A stretch of 12,179 bases of DNA, from the NCBI GenBank assembly GCA_022842565.1, contig JALHPH010000018.1, positions 1 to 12,179 of the forward strand, written 5' to 3'. Positions 1-5,937 of this stretch are shown in pieces. The notes beneath the pieces were generated by a model. That model ran no database searches, was not told where the DNA came from, and was given only the letters and a program-made list of their open reading frames with translations. The first letter of the stretch is position 1; the number at the start of each line of letters is the position of its first letter. The position numbers and the translations under genes are program-made. This DNA is from Fimbriimonadaceae bacterium (GTDB lineage: Bacteria; Armatimonadota; Fimbriimonadia; Fimbriimonadales; Fimbriimonadaceae).

Positions 1-1
1 G

Positions 2-67
2 CTTGCGCTTTTGGACGACGAAAAGAACTACTTCCTGGCCGCGCTTCAAGTCTCGTATAACAAGTAA
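2..67 (+). CDS. C-terminal end of an unidentified protein (5' end outside window)
   Basis: An open frame entering from the left edge encodes about 21 residues (LALLDDEKNYFLAALQVSY, then NK) and stops at TAA 65-67. The next gene's GTG follows with no gap at all. The tail is an ordinary amphipathic sequence and no family can be assigned from it. The direct abutment suggests that this gene and the downstream HMG-CoA lyase may be cotranscribed. Codon use resembles its neighbours, so I consider it a real gene end, but it is too short to be certain. Confidence 0.5.
   Translation, partial: LALLDDEKNYFLAALQVSYNK
56..61 (+). promoter_or_regulatory. Candidate -10 hexamer TATAAC, 6 nt before the lyase GTG
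   Basis: TATAAC matches the -10 consensus at five of six positions and ends exactly 6 nt before the GTG at 68, so transcription from it would begin at the start codon (leaderless). It lies inside the last codons of the upstream gene and has no clear -35, so chance is possible. It is listed because several other SD-less genes in the window show the same arrangement. Confidence 0.3.
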
Positions 68-946
68 GTGCGCATTATCGAAGTGGGGCCGCGTGATGGC
101 CTGCAAAACGAGGCGCTTCCAGTTCCCACCGAACTGAAGCGCCAATTCATTGCCGACCTGGCCGTTGCCGGGTTGAAGGAAATCGAAGTCACGAGCTTCG
201 TTTCGCCGAAGTGGGTGCCCCAATTGGCTGATGCCGCCGAGGTGCTCGCTGACCTACCAGACGGTGTTCTGGCTTCGGTTCTGGTTCCGAATCAGAAGGG
301 GTTGGAGCGAGCTCTGGCTTTGGGCGTGCGACGCATCGCGCTTTTCACTGCTGCCAGCGATGGATTCACGCTAAAGAACATCAACATGACGGTGGATGAA
401 TCACTCGCGGAGTTTGAGCGGGTGATGGCCGCGTTTCGCAAAGCTGTGCCCGATGGCTGGGTGCGTGGCTATGTCAGCACTATCGTCGAATGTCCTGTTT
501 CTGGCCCAGTTGCGCCGAAAAAGGTAGCGAGCGTGAGCGAGCGGCTGCTGGCGATGGGTTGCGATGAAGTGGCTCTCGGTGAGACGCTCGGAGTCGCAGT
601 CCCACGCCAGGTCAAGGATGTGATCGCTGCCGTTGCGCACCTGTCGAAAGAGCGAGTGGCCTGGCACTTCCACGATACGCGCGGGACGGCGATCGCCAAT
701 GTGGCGGTTTGTTTGGAGGCTGGCTACACGGCTTTTGATGCCAGTGCGGCAGGGCTTGGCGGGTGTCCGTATGCCAAGGGCGCGGGCGGCAACCTTGCGA
801 CCGAGGACCTGATTTACTTCCTAGAGCAGAACGGCATCAAGACCGGGGTGGACCCGGTGCGACTGGCGCAGGCGAGCCTTCCCGTGCTCCAGCACCTTGG
901 CCGGGCACCGTTCGCAAAGGCTCAGCTGGCTTCGCTGGCTGAGTAA
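68..946 (+). CDS. hmgL: Hydroxymethylglutaryl-CoA lyase
   Basis: Cleaves 3-hydroxy-3-methylglutaryl-CoA to acetyl-CoA and acetoacetate, the last step of leucine catabolism in the cytosol. The 292-residue product is a DRE-TIM metallolyase of normal length. Family motifs are intact: VGPRDGLQNE (residues 6-15, with the active-site Arg9 and Asp10), SFVSPKWVPQ (43-52), the metal-binding HFHDTRG (200-206, His200 and His202), and the catalytic-cysteine loop GGCPYAKGAGGN (231-242, Cys233, Asn242). The His-His-Cys-Asn spacing equals that of human HMGCL. The mitochondrial HDTYG is HDTRG here, a variant I recall from bacterial members. The start is GTG directly after the previous stop, with no SD; the N-terminus fits because the VGPRDG strand follows within five residues. 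Its last 110 bp overlap the convergent membrane-protein gene. Other leucine-pathway genes are not visible here. A related DRE-TIM lyase such as methylthioalkylmalate or citramalate synthase is excluded by the GCPYAKGA loop. Confidence 0.95.
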   Translation: MRIIEVGPRDGLQNEALPVPTELKRQFIADLAVAGLKEIEVTSFVSPKWVPQLADAAEVLADLPDGVLASVLVPNQKGLERALALGVRRIALFTAASDGFTLKNINMTVDESLAEFERVMAAFRKAVPDGWVRGYVSTIVECPVSGPVAPKKVASVSERLLAMGCDEVALGETLGVAVPRQVKDVIAAVAHLSKERVAWHFHDTRGTAIANVAVCLEAGYTAFDASAAGLGGCPYAKGAGGNLATEDLIYFLEQNGIKTGVDPVRLAQASLPVLQHLGRAPFAKAQLASLAE

Positions 947-1820
947 GTGCACCGCGAATCCCAAAAGCTGCCAATCCAAGAGCAAGGATCGCCACGATCA
1001 TGGTCATGATCGACTCTTCCTTGTTCAACTTGAACTCTCGCCAATTGACGGCGAGGAACGCGCCGCCGATGGGCACCATCGCTGGGAGCGCCGCGAGGCT
1101 CAGCCCGGCGATCTTGAGATTGCCAAAGAAAAGCACCGTGAGTAAGTAGGCGACCATCGCGATGATGGTCCAGCGGAGCGTTGCCTCTCTGCGGAGCGCG
1201 AACCGGTGCATTGCCACGAAGAACATGAAGAGGAAGAAAAAGTCGGCCGGGCCCACGAATGCCGTGACCGCGACTTGCCCCAAGGGTTCGGCCGTTGATT
1301 GAATACTGGGCACGCGCATCGCGATGGATTCGAAGACTTCCGGTCGTTGCTCCAGGATCTTGCGCGTGGGGGCTTGTGGCGCGAAGACGAGAAAGACGTC
1401 GAACCCGATGAGAAAGAGCGCGACTGGCAAAAAAAGGTTCTTCTCGCGGAGACTCGCAGCCAGCACCGCCCCCAACCCCGCGCACCAAAGCAGCAAGCCG
1501 CTCTGGGCGAGCGCTGAGAAAAACACTCGCACGATTGCACCCTGGGGAGTTTCTCTAAGTATCAGCGTGAAAATCACCTGCACCAGAATGCCGATGACCA
1601 ACAACTTGTAACCCTCACGGGTTCGCCAGGTGGCGTCAGATGCGCGGAATAGCCCTAGAATCGGACCTGCGATGAACAGGATCGCAACGATTAAGTTCAG
1701 TGGCTCGACGAATGAAGCGGGCAAACGCAGAAAATCGAGCAGGATTCGAAGGGCGAACATGACGCCCACCAGGGCCAGGACCGCTCGCGGCCCCTTCCAA
1801 AAGTCCTCACGCGTCGGCAA
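837..1820 (-). CDS. Nine-helix membrane protein resembling a presenilin/SPP-type intramembrane aspartyl protease
   Basis: The 327-residue product is almost entirely hydrophobic. I read helices at roughly 12-32, 38-58, 71-89, 96-120, 128-147, 184-204, 216-233, 238-259 and 270-289, then a Pro/Ala-rich tail. Three spots recall the GxGD protease core: FDVFLVF (140-146, compare YDIFWVF of signal peptide peptidase), GPADFFF (190-196, compare GLGDFIF of presenilin) and ALPAMVP (244-250, compare the PAL motif). Asp141-Asp193 (52 residues) and Asp193-Pro246 (53) are close to the SPP spacings. Residues 147-171, after the first Asp, also resemble the presenilin stretch after its catalytic Asp. Differences: Ala replaces the second Gly of GxGD, one helix fewer precedes the Asp pair, and one extra helix follows PAL. 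If active it would cleave helices within the membrane; the substrate is unknown. The start is TTG with AGGAGAGG four bases before it, overlapping the glycosyltransferase stop by 14 bp, which implies translational coupling. The tail overlaps the lyase gene by 110 bp. The gene is certain; the protease call is inference. Confidence 0.8.
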   Translation of the reverse strand: MPTREDFWKGPRAVLALVGVMFALRILLDFLRLPASFVEPLNLIVAILFIAGPILGLFRASDATWRTREGYKLLVIGILVQVIFTLILRETPQGAIVRVFFSALAQSGLLLWCAGLGAVLAASLREKNLFLPVALFLIGFDVFLVFAPQAPTRKILEQRPEVFESIAMRVPSIQSTAEPLGQVAVTAFVGPADFFFLFMFFVAMHRFALRREATLRWTIIAMVAYLLTVLFFGNLKIAGLSLAALPAMVPIGGAFLAVNWREFKLNKEESIMTMIVAILALGLAAFGIRGALTQPAKPAEPLRTVPGQGAGAREGSPAPVAPGPPRS

Positions 1821-3003
1821 CGAGCCTCTCCTGAATCACACTGCGATAGATGCCTTCCATGCGGTCTACCATGCCGGCGACGCCGAATTTTCGGCTGGCG
1901 GCGCGGGCAGCTGCGCCGATCTGGTCTCGCAAACCGGGGTCCGAGAGGAGCTTCTCAATGCCCTCGTGGAGGCTTTCGATAGTCGGCGAGGCGATGAGGC
2001 CGGTTTCGCCCTCGACCAGTGCCATCGATGCACCACCGCCGCGAGCCACGACGCACGGCAAACCGTTGTTCATCGCTTCTTGGACGACGAGACCCTGGGT
2101 CTCGGTCGTGCTGGCAAATACGAATATGTCGGCGGCGACGTAGTACTGCTCCACTTCCGCCCGGTCACGCTGCCCGTGAAAGGTCACCCGACTGGCGATG
2201 CCTAGCTCCTTGGCGAGCTCCTCGCAGGCATGGCGGTGGGGGCCATCTCCCACCAGCCAGAATTCGAGATTCGGGCGCCTATGCATCGACTTCGCGATGG
2301 ATTGGAACAGCAGATCGAGGTTCTTCTCCATGGCAAGGCGGCCGACGTACAGGGCCACGAGCCGGTCATCCGGAAGCTGGAACTGCTTGCGAACGCTCTC
2401 GCGGTCCGAGACCTTGTAGTCCTGCACGCCGGTCGGTACGACCTCAATGGGGGTTGCCACGTTGTGCCGGCGCAGCCATTGCTTGCTCGCGGCGCTCGGA
2501 GTCACCACGCAATCCATCTTGTTGTAGTAGCTCTCGGTGTGCTGCCAAACCAACCGGCGCTTGAAAGCAAGCGGCAGCATTGGCACGTAGTGGGCGTACC
2601 GGTCGTAATGGGTGTGGTAGGTGCTGATGATGGGAAGGTTTGTCAGCCGAGCCCACTGCTGACCAATGAGCCCGCTCGCAAAGGGGGTGTGCGTGTGGAC
2701 GATGTCCGCCTGGATTTGGTGGAATCGCGGGAGCCACAGCGAGTAGGGCGGGAGCGCGATGGGATAGTCCTCCGTCCACTGGGCTTGCAGCGAGAGGAAC
2801 CGGTGGATATTGGGATCGGTATCGCGGTGACGCCAAAAGAGCGGCGCAAATAGGTGGACGTCGTGCCCCCGGTTGCGCAGCTCTCGCATCAAAAGGTCCA
2901 CGCTGATGCTGACGCCATTCATGACCGGCAGCGCACTATCGCTAAAAAGGGCGATGGTGAGGGGTTCTGGGTAGCGTCCTCGCTGACGCGCCGGATCGGT
3001 CAC
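1807..3003 (-). CDS. GT4-family glycosyltransferase (GT-B fold; diacylglycerol glycosyltransferase-like)
   Basis: A retaining nucleotide-sugar glycosyltransferase of 398 residues. Seen in the sequence: the acceptor-side Gly loop ALPVMNGVS (24-32), DIVHTHTPF (100-108), STYHTHYD (127-134), the donor-domain VGRLAMEKNLD (220-230), VGDGP (251-255), and the EX7E motif from Glu301 to Glu309 within TTETQGLVVQEA. The HTHTPF, YHTHYD and TETQG signatures are those I associate with bacterial alpha-glucosyl- or mannosyl-diacylglycerol synthases and PimB-like enzymes, so membrane glycolipid synthesis is the best guess. Exact sugar and acceptor cannot be read from sequence. There are no membrane helices; it is probably a peripheral inner-membrane enzyme. 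The start is GTG; the in-frame TAG four codons upstream rules out a longer N-terminus, there is no SD, and a TAGAAT hexamer sits 6 nt upstream. The downstream membrane protein begins inside its last codons. Confidence 0.88.
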   Translation of the reverse strand: MTDPARQRGRYPEPLTIALFSDSALPVMNGVSISVDLLMRELRNRGHDVHLFAPLFWRHRDTDPNIHRFLSLQAQWTEDYPIALPPYSLWLPRFHQIQADIVHTHTPFASGLIGQQWARLTNLPIISTYHTHYDRYAHYVPMLPLAFKRRLVWQHTESYYNKMDCVVTPSAASKQWLRRHNVATPIEVVPTGVQDYKVSDRESVRKQFQLPDDRLVALYVGRLAMEKNLDLLFQSIAKSMHRRPNLEFWLVGDGPHRHACEELAKELGIASRVTFHGQRDRAEVEQYYVAADIFVFASTTETQGLVVQEAMNNGLPCVVARGGGASMALVEGETGLIASPTIESLHEGIEKLLSDPGLRDQIGAAARAASRKFGVAGMVDRMEGIYRSVIQERLVADA

Positions 3004-3009
3004 TTTCTT

Positions 3010-3015
3010 ATTCTA
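3010..3015 (-). promoter_or_regulatory. Candidate -10 hexamer TAGAAT, 6 nt before the glycosyltransferase GTG
   Basis: TAGAAT on the minus strand matches TATAAT at five of six positions. It lies in the 36-bp gap after the helix-turn-helix gene and ends 6 nt before the GTG, the geometry of a leaderless transcript. No convincing -35 element is present, and the glycosyltransferase could equally be expressed by readthrough from queA. Confidence 0.35.
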
Positions 3016-3039
3016 GCGTGAGGACGCCCGCCGAAAAGC

Positions 3040-3669
3040 TCAGGTTTTCTTTTCGCTGCGCTGATTCTCGACAAACGCGACCAAGCCGCTCAGTCGAAAT
3101 CGGCGTTGCCCGCCGGTGGTTCGGTGGTGCTCCAGCCAACCTCGGTTGGTATAGCGGCGGACTGTCGCAGGGCAGACGCCCAAAAGCCGACTGACTTCTT
3201 CCAAGTTCAGTTCGGGGTCCAAAATGCGGCGGATCAGCTCTTCGCGCGATTCCTTGAACTCGCCGGTGTAGTAGTTCGAGGTGACCTCGTCGCAGAAGAA
3301 CGAGGTAAGGAACTCCAGGTTTTTAGGGAGCCGCTCCCAAGCGATGCGGACGGTCGGATCGATGTTCAGCTCAGTTGCGGGAGCCTGCTTTCGGCGTCGC
3401 GGGCGCGGAGCGCTCATCTTTTCGATGGTCTCGGGCTTGAGCGGGCGGTAAGGAGCAGTGCGAACGGTCTTGACCTTCGTCGCCACGACGGGTGCCTTGG
3501 CGGTACGGGACTGTGCTCCCAAGAACTCTTGAATGGAGGGGATTTCTAGGTCGGTGAGGCTTTCTTCAACGATCGGCGGGCCTTTCTCGGAATCTACAAA
3601 CGCGTTTTCTATGTATGCGATTGGGTCGAAATCTTTGCCCTTTTTGCCTGCCTCGTTACGTGTCCCCAC
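3040..3669 (-). CDS. MerR/BldC-like helix-turn-helix protein with disordered N-terminal half
   Basis: A 209-residue putative DNA-binding protein. The C-terminus (about 154-203) is a MerR/excisionase-type winged helix: LNLEEVSRLLGVCPATVRRY, then NRGWLEHHRTTGGQRRFRLS, ending in a helix LVAFVENQ. The Thr-Gly-Gly-x-Arg-Arg-Phe wing is the classic MerR/HTH_17 pattern. Residues 1-105 are charged, Pro/Lys/Arg-rich and apparently disordered, with a basic patch (PRPRRRKQ, 89-96) that could bind nucleic acid. Residues 106-150 form a predicted helical linker (WERLPKNLEFLTSFF onward) that I do not recognise. No effector-binding domain or cysteine sensor is present, so it is closer to BldC-like single-domain regulators than to metal-sensing MerR. 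The start is GTG, 31 bp after queA, with an upstream in-frame TGA, no SD, and TATCAT 7 nt before it. The target is unknown. Confidence 0.82.
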   Translation of the reverse strand: MGTRNEAGKKGKDFDPIAYIENAFVDSEKGPPIVEESLTDLEIPSIQEFLGAQSRTAKAPVVATKVKTVRTAPYRPLKPETIEKMSAPRPRRRKQAPATELNIDPTVRIAWERLPKNLEFLTSFFCDEVTSNYYTGEFKESREELIRRILDPELNLEEVSRLLGVCPATVRRYTNRGWLEHHRTTGGQRRFRLSGLVAFVENQRSEKKT

Positions 3670-3676
3670 TGGGTCA

Positions 3677-3682
3677 ATGATA
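3677..3682 (-). promoter_or_regulatory. Candidate -10 hexamer TATCAT, 7 nt before the HTH-protein GTG
   Basis: TATCAT on the minus strand matches the -10 consensus at five of six positions and sits between the queA stop and the GTG, 7 nt from the start codon. No SD is present. The gap is short enough that cotranscription from queA is also plausible, so this would be an internal promoter. Confidence 0.35.
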
Positions 3683-3700
3683 CATCATTTCATTCAAGTT

Positions 3701-4723
3701 TTACGGATCGGGGAGGTCCCCCAGGAACATTGAATCGCCGAAAGACAAAAACCGGTACTGATGCCGAATCGCTTCCTCGTAGGCGTTTTTGAGCGGCTCG
3801 GTCCCAACGAGCGATGCCAACATGAGGAGCATCGTGGTGCGAGGCATGTGAAAATTCGTAAACATCCCCTGCACCACTTGGAGCTGGTAACCCGGGGTGA
3901 TAAAGAGCTTACTGTCGCGCCGCCCGGCTTCCACTTGCCGTGGTCCGGTGGCAAAGGTCTCCAGGGTACGTACGGTTGTGGTGCCCACCGCAATGATCCG
4001 TCCTTTGCAGTTTCTCACTGCTTCGGCGGTCTTCTCTTTGACCTCGCACCACTCCCCGTGCATCACGTGCTGTGAGAGGTCTTGGGTTTGGAGCGGGCGA
4101 AAGGTATCGAGCCCGACGCTGAGCGTGACCCATGCCAGCTCGACGCCCATCTCGCGCAGAGCCAGGAGGATATCCCATGTGAAGTGGAGGCCCGCCGTCG
4201 GCGCGGCGCTGCTGCCCCTGGCCTTGGAATACACCGTCTGATATCGGTCTTTGTCCTTCAGCGTTTGGCGAATATACGGCGGGAGCGGAGCTAGGCCGAT
4301 CCGGTCGAGGGCTGCGGCAAGTGGTCCGGCCGTAGACTTGAGCTGGAGCAGCTTCTGACCCTCACCTAGGTCTTGGAGCACGGTCCCCTCCACCTGCTCT
4401 TCAAAGATAACCTCGTCTCCGGGGCGCAGCCGCTTGCCGGGTTTCATCAGCGCCACGAAGGTGCCCGGGGCCTCGGCTTCGCGCAGCAGCAATGCCTCAA
4501 CGCGCTTGCCGAGTTTCTCGCCGTAAAGTCGGAGACTGGTGACTCGGGTGTCGTTGAGCACCAGAAGGTCCCCCGCTCGCAGCAGCGTCGGCATTTGCGC
4601 GAACTGCATGTGCCGTACTTCGCCGCTGCTTTTGTCGAGCGCCAAGAGCCTCGAAGCCGACCGATCCGCGAGCGGTTCTTGGGCGATTAGTTCTTCGGGC
4701 AGCGTGTAGTCGAAGGGGCTCAT
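3701..4723 (-). CDS. queA: S-adenosylmethionine:tRNA ribosyltransferase-isomerase
   Basis: Transfers and isomerises the ribosyl moiety of S-adenosylmethionine onto 7-aminomethyl-7-deazaguanine at the tRNA wobble position, giving epoxyqueuosine for Asp, Asn, His and Tyr tRNAs. At 340 residues it has normal length. Conserved blocks in order: FDYTLPEELIAQEPLADRSA (4-23), VLNDTRV (55-61), PPYIR (148-152), YQTVYSK (161-167), APTAGLHFT (174-182), FRP with the preceding VGL (203-210), HVMHGE (219-224), VGTTTVRTLE (246-255), NFHMPRTTMLLML (289-301) and YRFLSFGDSM (323-332). Small deviations are GSSAAPTAG for the more usual GSVAAPTAG and VGLDTF for VGLGTF; neither removes a residue I know to be catalytic. 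The start is ATG at the motif-proximal position. It heads the minus-strand cluster and diverges from the heat-shock gene. No other queuosine genes are in the window. Confidence 0.97.
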   Translation of the reverse strand: MSPFDYTLPEELIAQEPLADRSASRLLALDKSSGEVRHMQFAQMPTLLRAGDLLVLNDTRVTSLRLYGEKLGKRVEALLLREAEAPGTFVALMKPGKRLRPGDEVIFEEQVEGTVLQDLGEGQKLLQLKSTAGPLAAALDRIGLAPLPPYIRQTLKDKDRYQTVYSKARGSSAAPTAGLHFTWDILLALREMGVELAWVTLSVGLDTFRPLQTQDLSQHVMHGEWCEVKEKTAEAVRNCKGRIIAVGTTTVRTLETFATGPRQVEAGRRDSKLFITPGYQLQVVQGMFTNFHMPRTTMLLMLASLVGTEPLKNAYEEAIRHQYRFLSFGDSMFLGDLPDP

Positions 4724-4888
4724 GCGGCTGCAGCAATGGTAACCCAGCGGGCCAAGCGGGTGCCGAGCTAGTAAAATTACTTGAAAAGCAAGATCTTATA
4801 TGACAGTATCAGAATTAGGAAACTTTAGCGCATTAGACGCACATATTAGATATGTAGCCCACTTAATCGGGCACTCATGGAGAAAAGA
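4724..4888. promoter_or_regulatory. AT-rich divergent promoter region between queA and hsp20
   Basis: Roughly 4770-4870 is distinctly AT-rich against its GC-rich surroundings and should carry the promoters for both genes. On the + strand, CTTGAAA at 4780-4786 matches the sigma-32-type -35 core, but no CCCCAT-like -10 follows at the expected distance, and the vegetative alternative (TTGAAA, then CAGTAT at 4804-4809, 17-nt spacer) has a poor -10. Four TTAG tetramers occur at 4815, 4825, 4833 and 4846. No CIRCE element (TTAGCACTC and its inverted partner) is present. On the minus side TACCAT (4736-4741) lies 12 nt from the queA ATG. Confidence 0.45.
4841..4855. repeat. Perfect inverted repeat ACATAT-TAG-ATATGT upstream of hsp20
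   Basis: Arms of six bases with a three-base centre give a dyad ending about 33 bp before the hsp20 ATG. It is the right size and position for a dimeric regulator's operator or for a promoter-overlapping repressor site. Low sequence complexity in an AT-rich patch means chance cannot be excluded. Confidence 0.35.
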
Positions 4889-5356
4889 ATGAAAACACTT
4901 GTTCGAATTGACCCTTTCAGTGATTTCCGCTCGTTCGCCGAGGCGATGGACCGCATGTTCGATTCCGGCAGCCCAGTCTTGTCTGGCCAAACTCAAATCG
5001 TTCCGCTTGATGTCACCGAAACGGCCGATCATCTGGTGGTGCGAGCTAGCCTCCCCGGCGTCGCTCCCGAAAACGTCTCGATCCAGGTGGATGAGGGCGT
5101 CCTGACGATCGCTGGCGAAATGCACACGGAGCAGACCAACGAGGGCGACCGCGTCTATCGCCGAGAGATCCGCACCGGAACCTTCAAGCGATCGTTGCGA
5201 CTGCCTGAGAATGTGAACCTGGATACTGCCAGCGCGAGCCATGAGCATGGCGTCGTCACCGTGCGTTTGCAGCGCATTCCCGATCCCGCTCCTCGCGTCA
5301 TCAAAATCGGTGTGCAACCCACCCTGGAAGCCACCAACGACTCCAACTCCAACTAA
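4889..5356 (+). CDS. Small heat-shock protein, Hsp20/alpha-crystallin family
   Basis: An ATP-independent holdase chaperone that binds unfolding proteins in the cytosol and forms large oligomers. The 155-residue product has the typical bacterial class A layout: N-terminal MKTLVRIDPFSDF with the DRMFD helix (1-25), an alpha-crystallin domain from about 38 to 130 (VPLDVTETADHLVVRASLPG, then VLTIAGE, the FKRSLRLPENV edge and the conserved HGVVTVRL at 120-127), and the C-terminal IxI anchor IKI (138-140) that docks in a neighbouring subunit. I chose ATG 4889 rather than the in-frame ATG 12 bases earlier: GGAG at 4879-4882 lies six bases before 4889, while the upstream ATG has no SD and would add an atypical MEKR. 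It is monocistronic, closed by a strong terminator. The upstream dyad and CTTGAA element may mediate heat or stress control. Confidence 0.95.
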   Translation: MKTLVRIDPFSDFRSFAEAMDRMFDSGSPVLSGQTQIVPLDVTETADHLVVRASLPGVAPENVSIQVDEGVLTIAGEMHTEQTNEGDRVYRREIRTGTFKRSLRLPENVNLDTASASHEHGVVTVRLQRIPDPAPRVIKIGVQPTLEATNDSNSN

Positions 5357-5369
5357 TCACGCCCACCCC

Positions 5370-5404
5370 AAGGGCCGCGTCCACGGATCGGACGCGGCCC
5401 TTTT
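5370..5404 (+). terminator. Rho-independent terminator after hsp20
   Basis: A perfect 13-bp stem (AAGGGCCGCGTCC at 5370-5382 pairs with GGACGCGGCCCTT at 5390-5402) with a 7-nt loop is followed by a T run and a second T-rich patch. It separates the heat-shock gene from ndk. Confidence 0.92.
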
Positions 5405-5422
5405 GCTTTGTTTGCCAGGCGG

Positions 5423-5428
5423 TAAACT
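5423..5428 (+). promoter_or_regulatory. Candidate -10 hexamer TAAACT, 9 nt before the ndk ATG
   Basis: TAAACT sits in the 33 bp between the hsp20 terminator and ndk, so ndk must have its own promoter in or just upstream of this gap. The hexamer ends 9 nt before the ATG, giving a leader of a few bases at most, and there is no SD. It is flanked by GGCG and CGCC (5420-5432 region), a small dyad. The -35 is not recognisable. Confidence 0.45.
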
Positions 5429-5437
5429 GTCGCCGAA

Positions 5438-5851
5438 ATGGAGACCACTTTAGTCCTGATTAAGCCCGGCGGAGTATCGCGCAACCTGATTGGCGAAATC
5501 ACTCGCCGCATTGAAGCCCGCAGCCTGCGAGTGGCCGGCATGAAGCTCATCCGAGCCGAGCGCGCCACGGTAGAAGAGCACTATTCCGAGCACCGCGAGC
5601 GCCCGTTCTTTGGTAGCGTCTGCGACTATCTTACGAGTGGTCCGGTCATTGCGATGGCCGTGGAGGGCGAGAACGCTGTTAAGGCAATCCGAGCCATGAT
5701 GGGCGCCACCAATCCGCTGGAAGCAACTCCCGGCACCGTTCGCGGCGATTTCGCGCTGACGATTGATGACAATCTGACTCACAGCAGCAGCGACCCAGAA
5801 GCCGCCGCGCGTGAACTCAAGCTCTGGTTCCCCGAAGGCCTTCCGCACTAA
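5438..5851 (+). CDS. ndk: Nucleoside diphosphate kinase
   Basis: Balances NTP and dNTP pools by passing the ATP gamma-phosphate through a phosphohistidine; cytosolic. The 137-residue product is the standard length. Seen: TLVLIKPGGVSRN (4-16, Lys9), the HYSEHRERPFF segment (48-58), SGPVIAMAVEGENAV (67-81), MGATNPLEATPGTVRGDF (88-105) and the phospho-acceptor region NLTHSSSDPEAAARELKLWF (112-131) with His115. The usual NxxHGSD or NxxHASD is NLTHSSSD here: Ser replaces the small Gly/Ala after the histidine and the block is one of the less conventional versions, though His, Asn112 and Asp119 are all retained, so activity is expected. The start is ATG, no SD, close behind a -10-like hexamer. It has its own terminators on both sides and is therefore probably monocistronic. 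Confidence 0.96.
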   Translation: METTLVLIKPGGVSRNLIGEITRRIEARSLRVAGMKLIRAERATVEEHYSEHRERPFFGSVCDYLTSGPVIAMAVEGENAVKAIRAMMGATNPLEATPGTVRGDFALTIDDNLTHSSSDPEAAARELKLWFPEGLPH

Positions 5852-5872
5852 GTCCGGGCTTTTAGCCTCAAG

Positions 5873-5906
5873 AAAGCTCCGGCGACGAGAAGTCTCCGGA
5901 GCTTTT
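5873..5906 (+). terminator. Rho-independent terminator after ndk
   Basis: AAAGCTCCGG (5873-5882) pairs with CCGGAGCTTT (5896-5905). After one mismatch the stem can extend by GAC:GTC around a GAGAA loop. A short TTTT run overlaps the 3' arm. It lies 21 bp after the ndk stop. Confidence 0.85.
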
Positions 5907-5937
5907 GCGTTTGTAATTCGTCACACTGGTAGACACT

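Noticed and set aside
921..943. Inverted repeat CTCAGC/GCTGAG at the lyase 3' end as a terminator
   Set aside because: The stem is only 6 bp with an 11-base loop and no T run on either strand.
2578..2600. TTGGCACG inside the glycosyltransferase gene as a second sigma-54 site
   Set aside because: The TTGC element at the required spacing is missing and it lies within coding sequence.
2230..2853. Plus-strand open frames opposite the glycosyltransferase
   Set aside because: They are antisense to conserved GT4 motifs, with no family resemblance and no SD.
4866..4884. GGCACTC near the hsp20 start as a CIRCE half-site
   Set aside because: The inverted GAGTGC partner at nine-base spacing is absent.
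4877..4888. Earlier ATG for hsp20 adding MEKR
   Set aside because: No SD precedes it, while the GGAG located within it is ideally spaced for ATG 4889, which gives the typical MKTLVRIDPF N-terminus.
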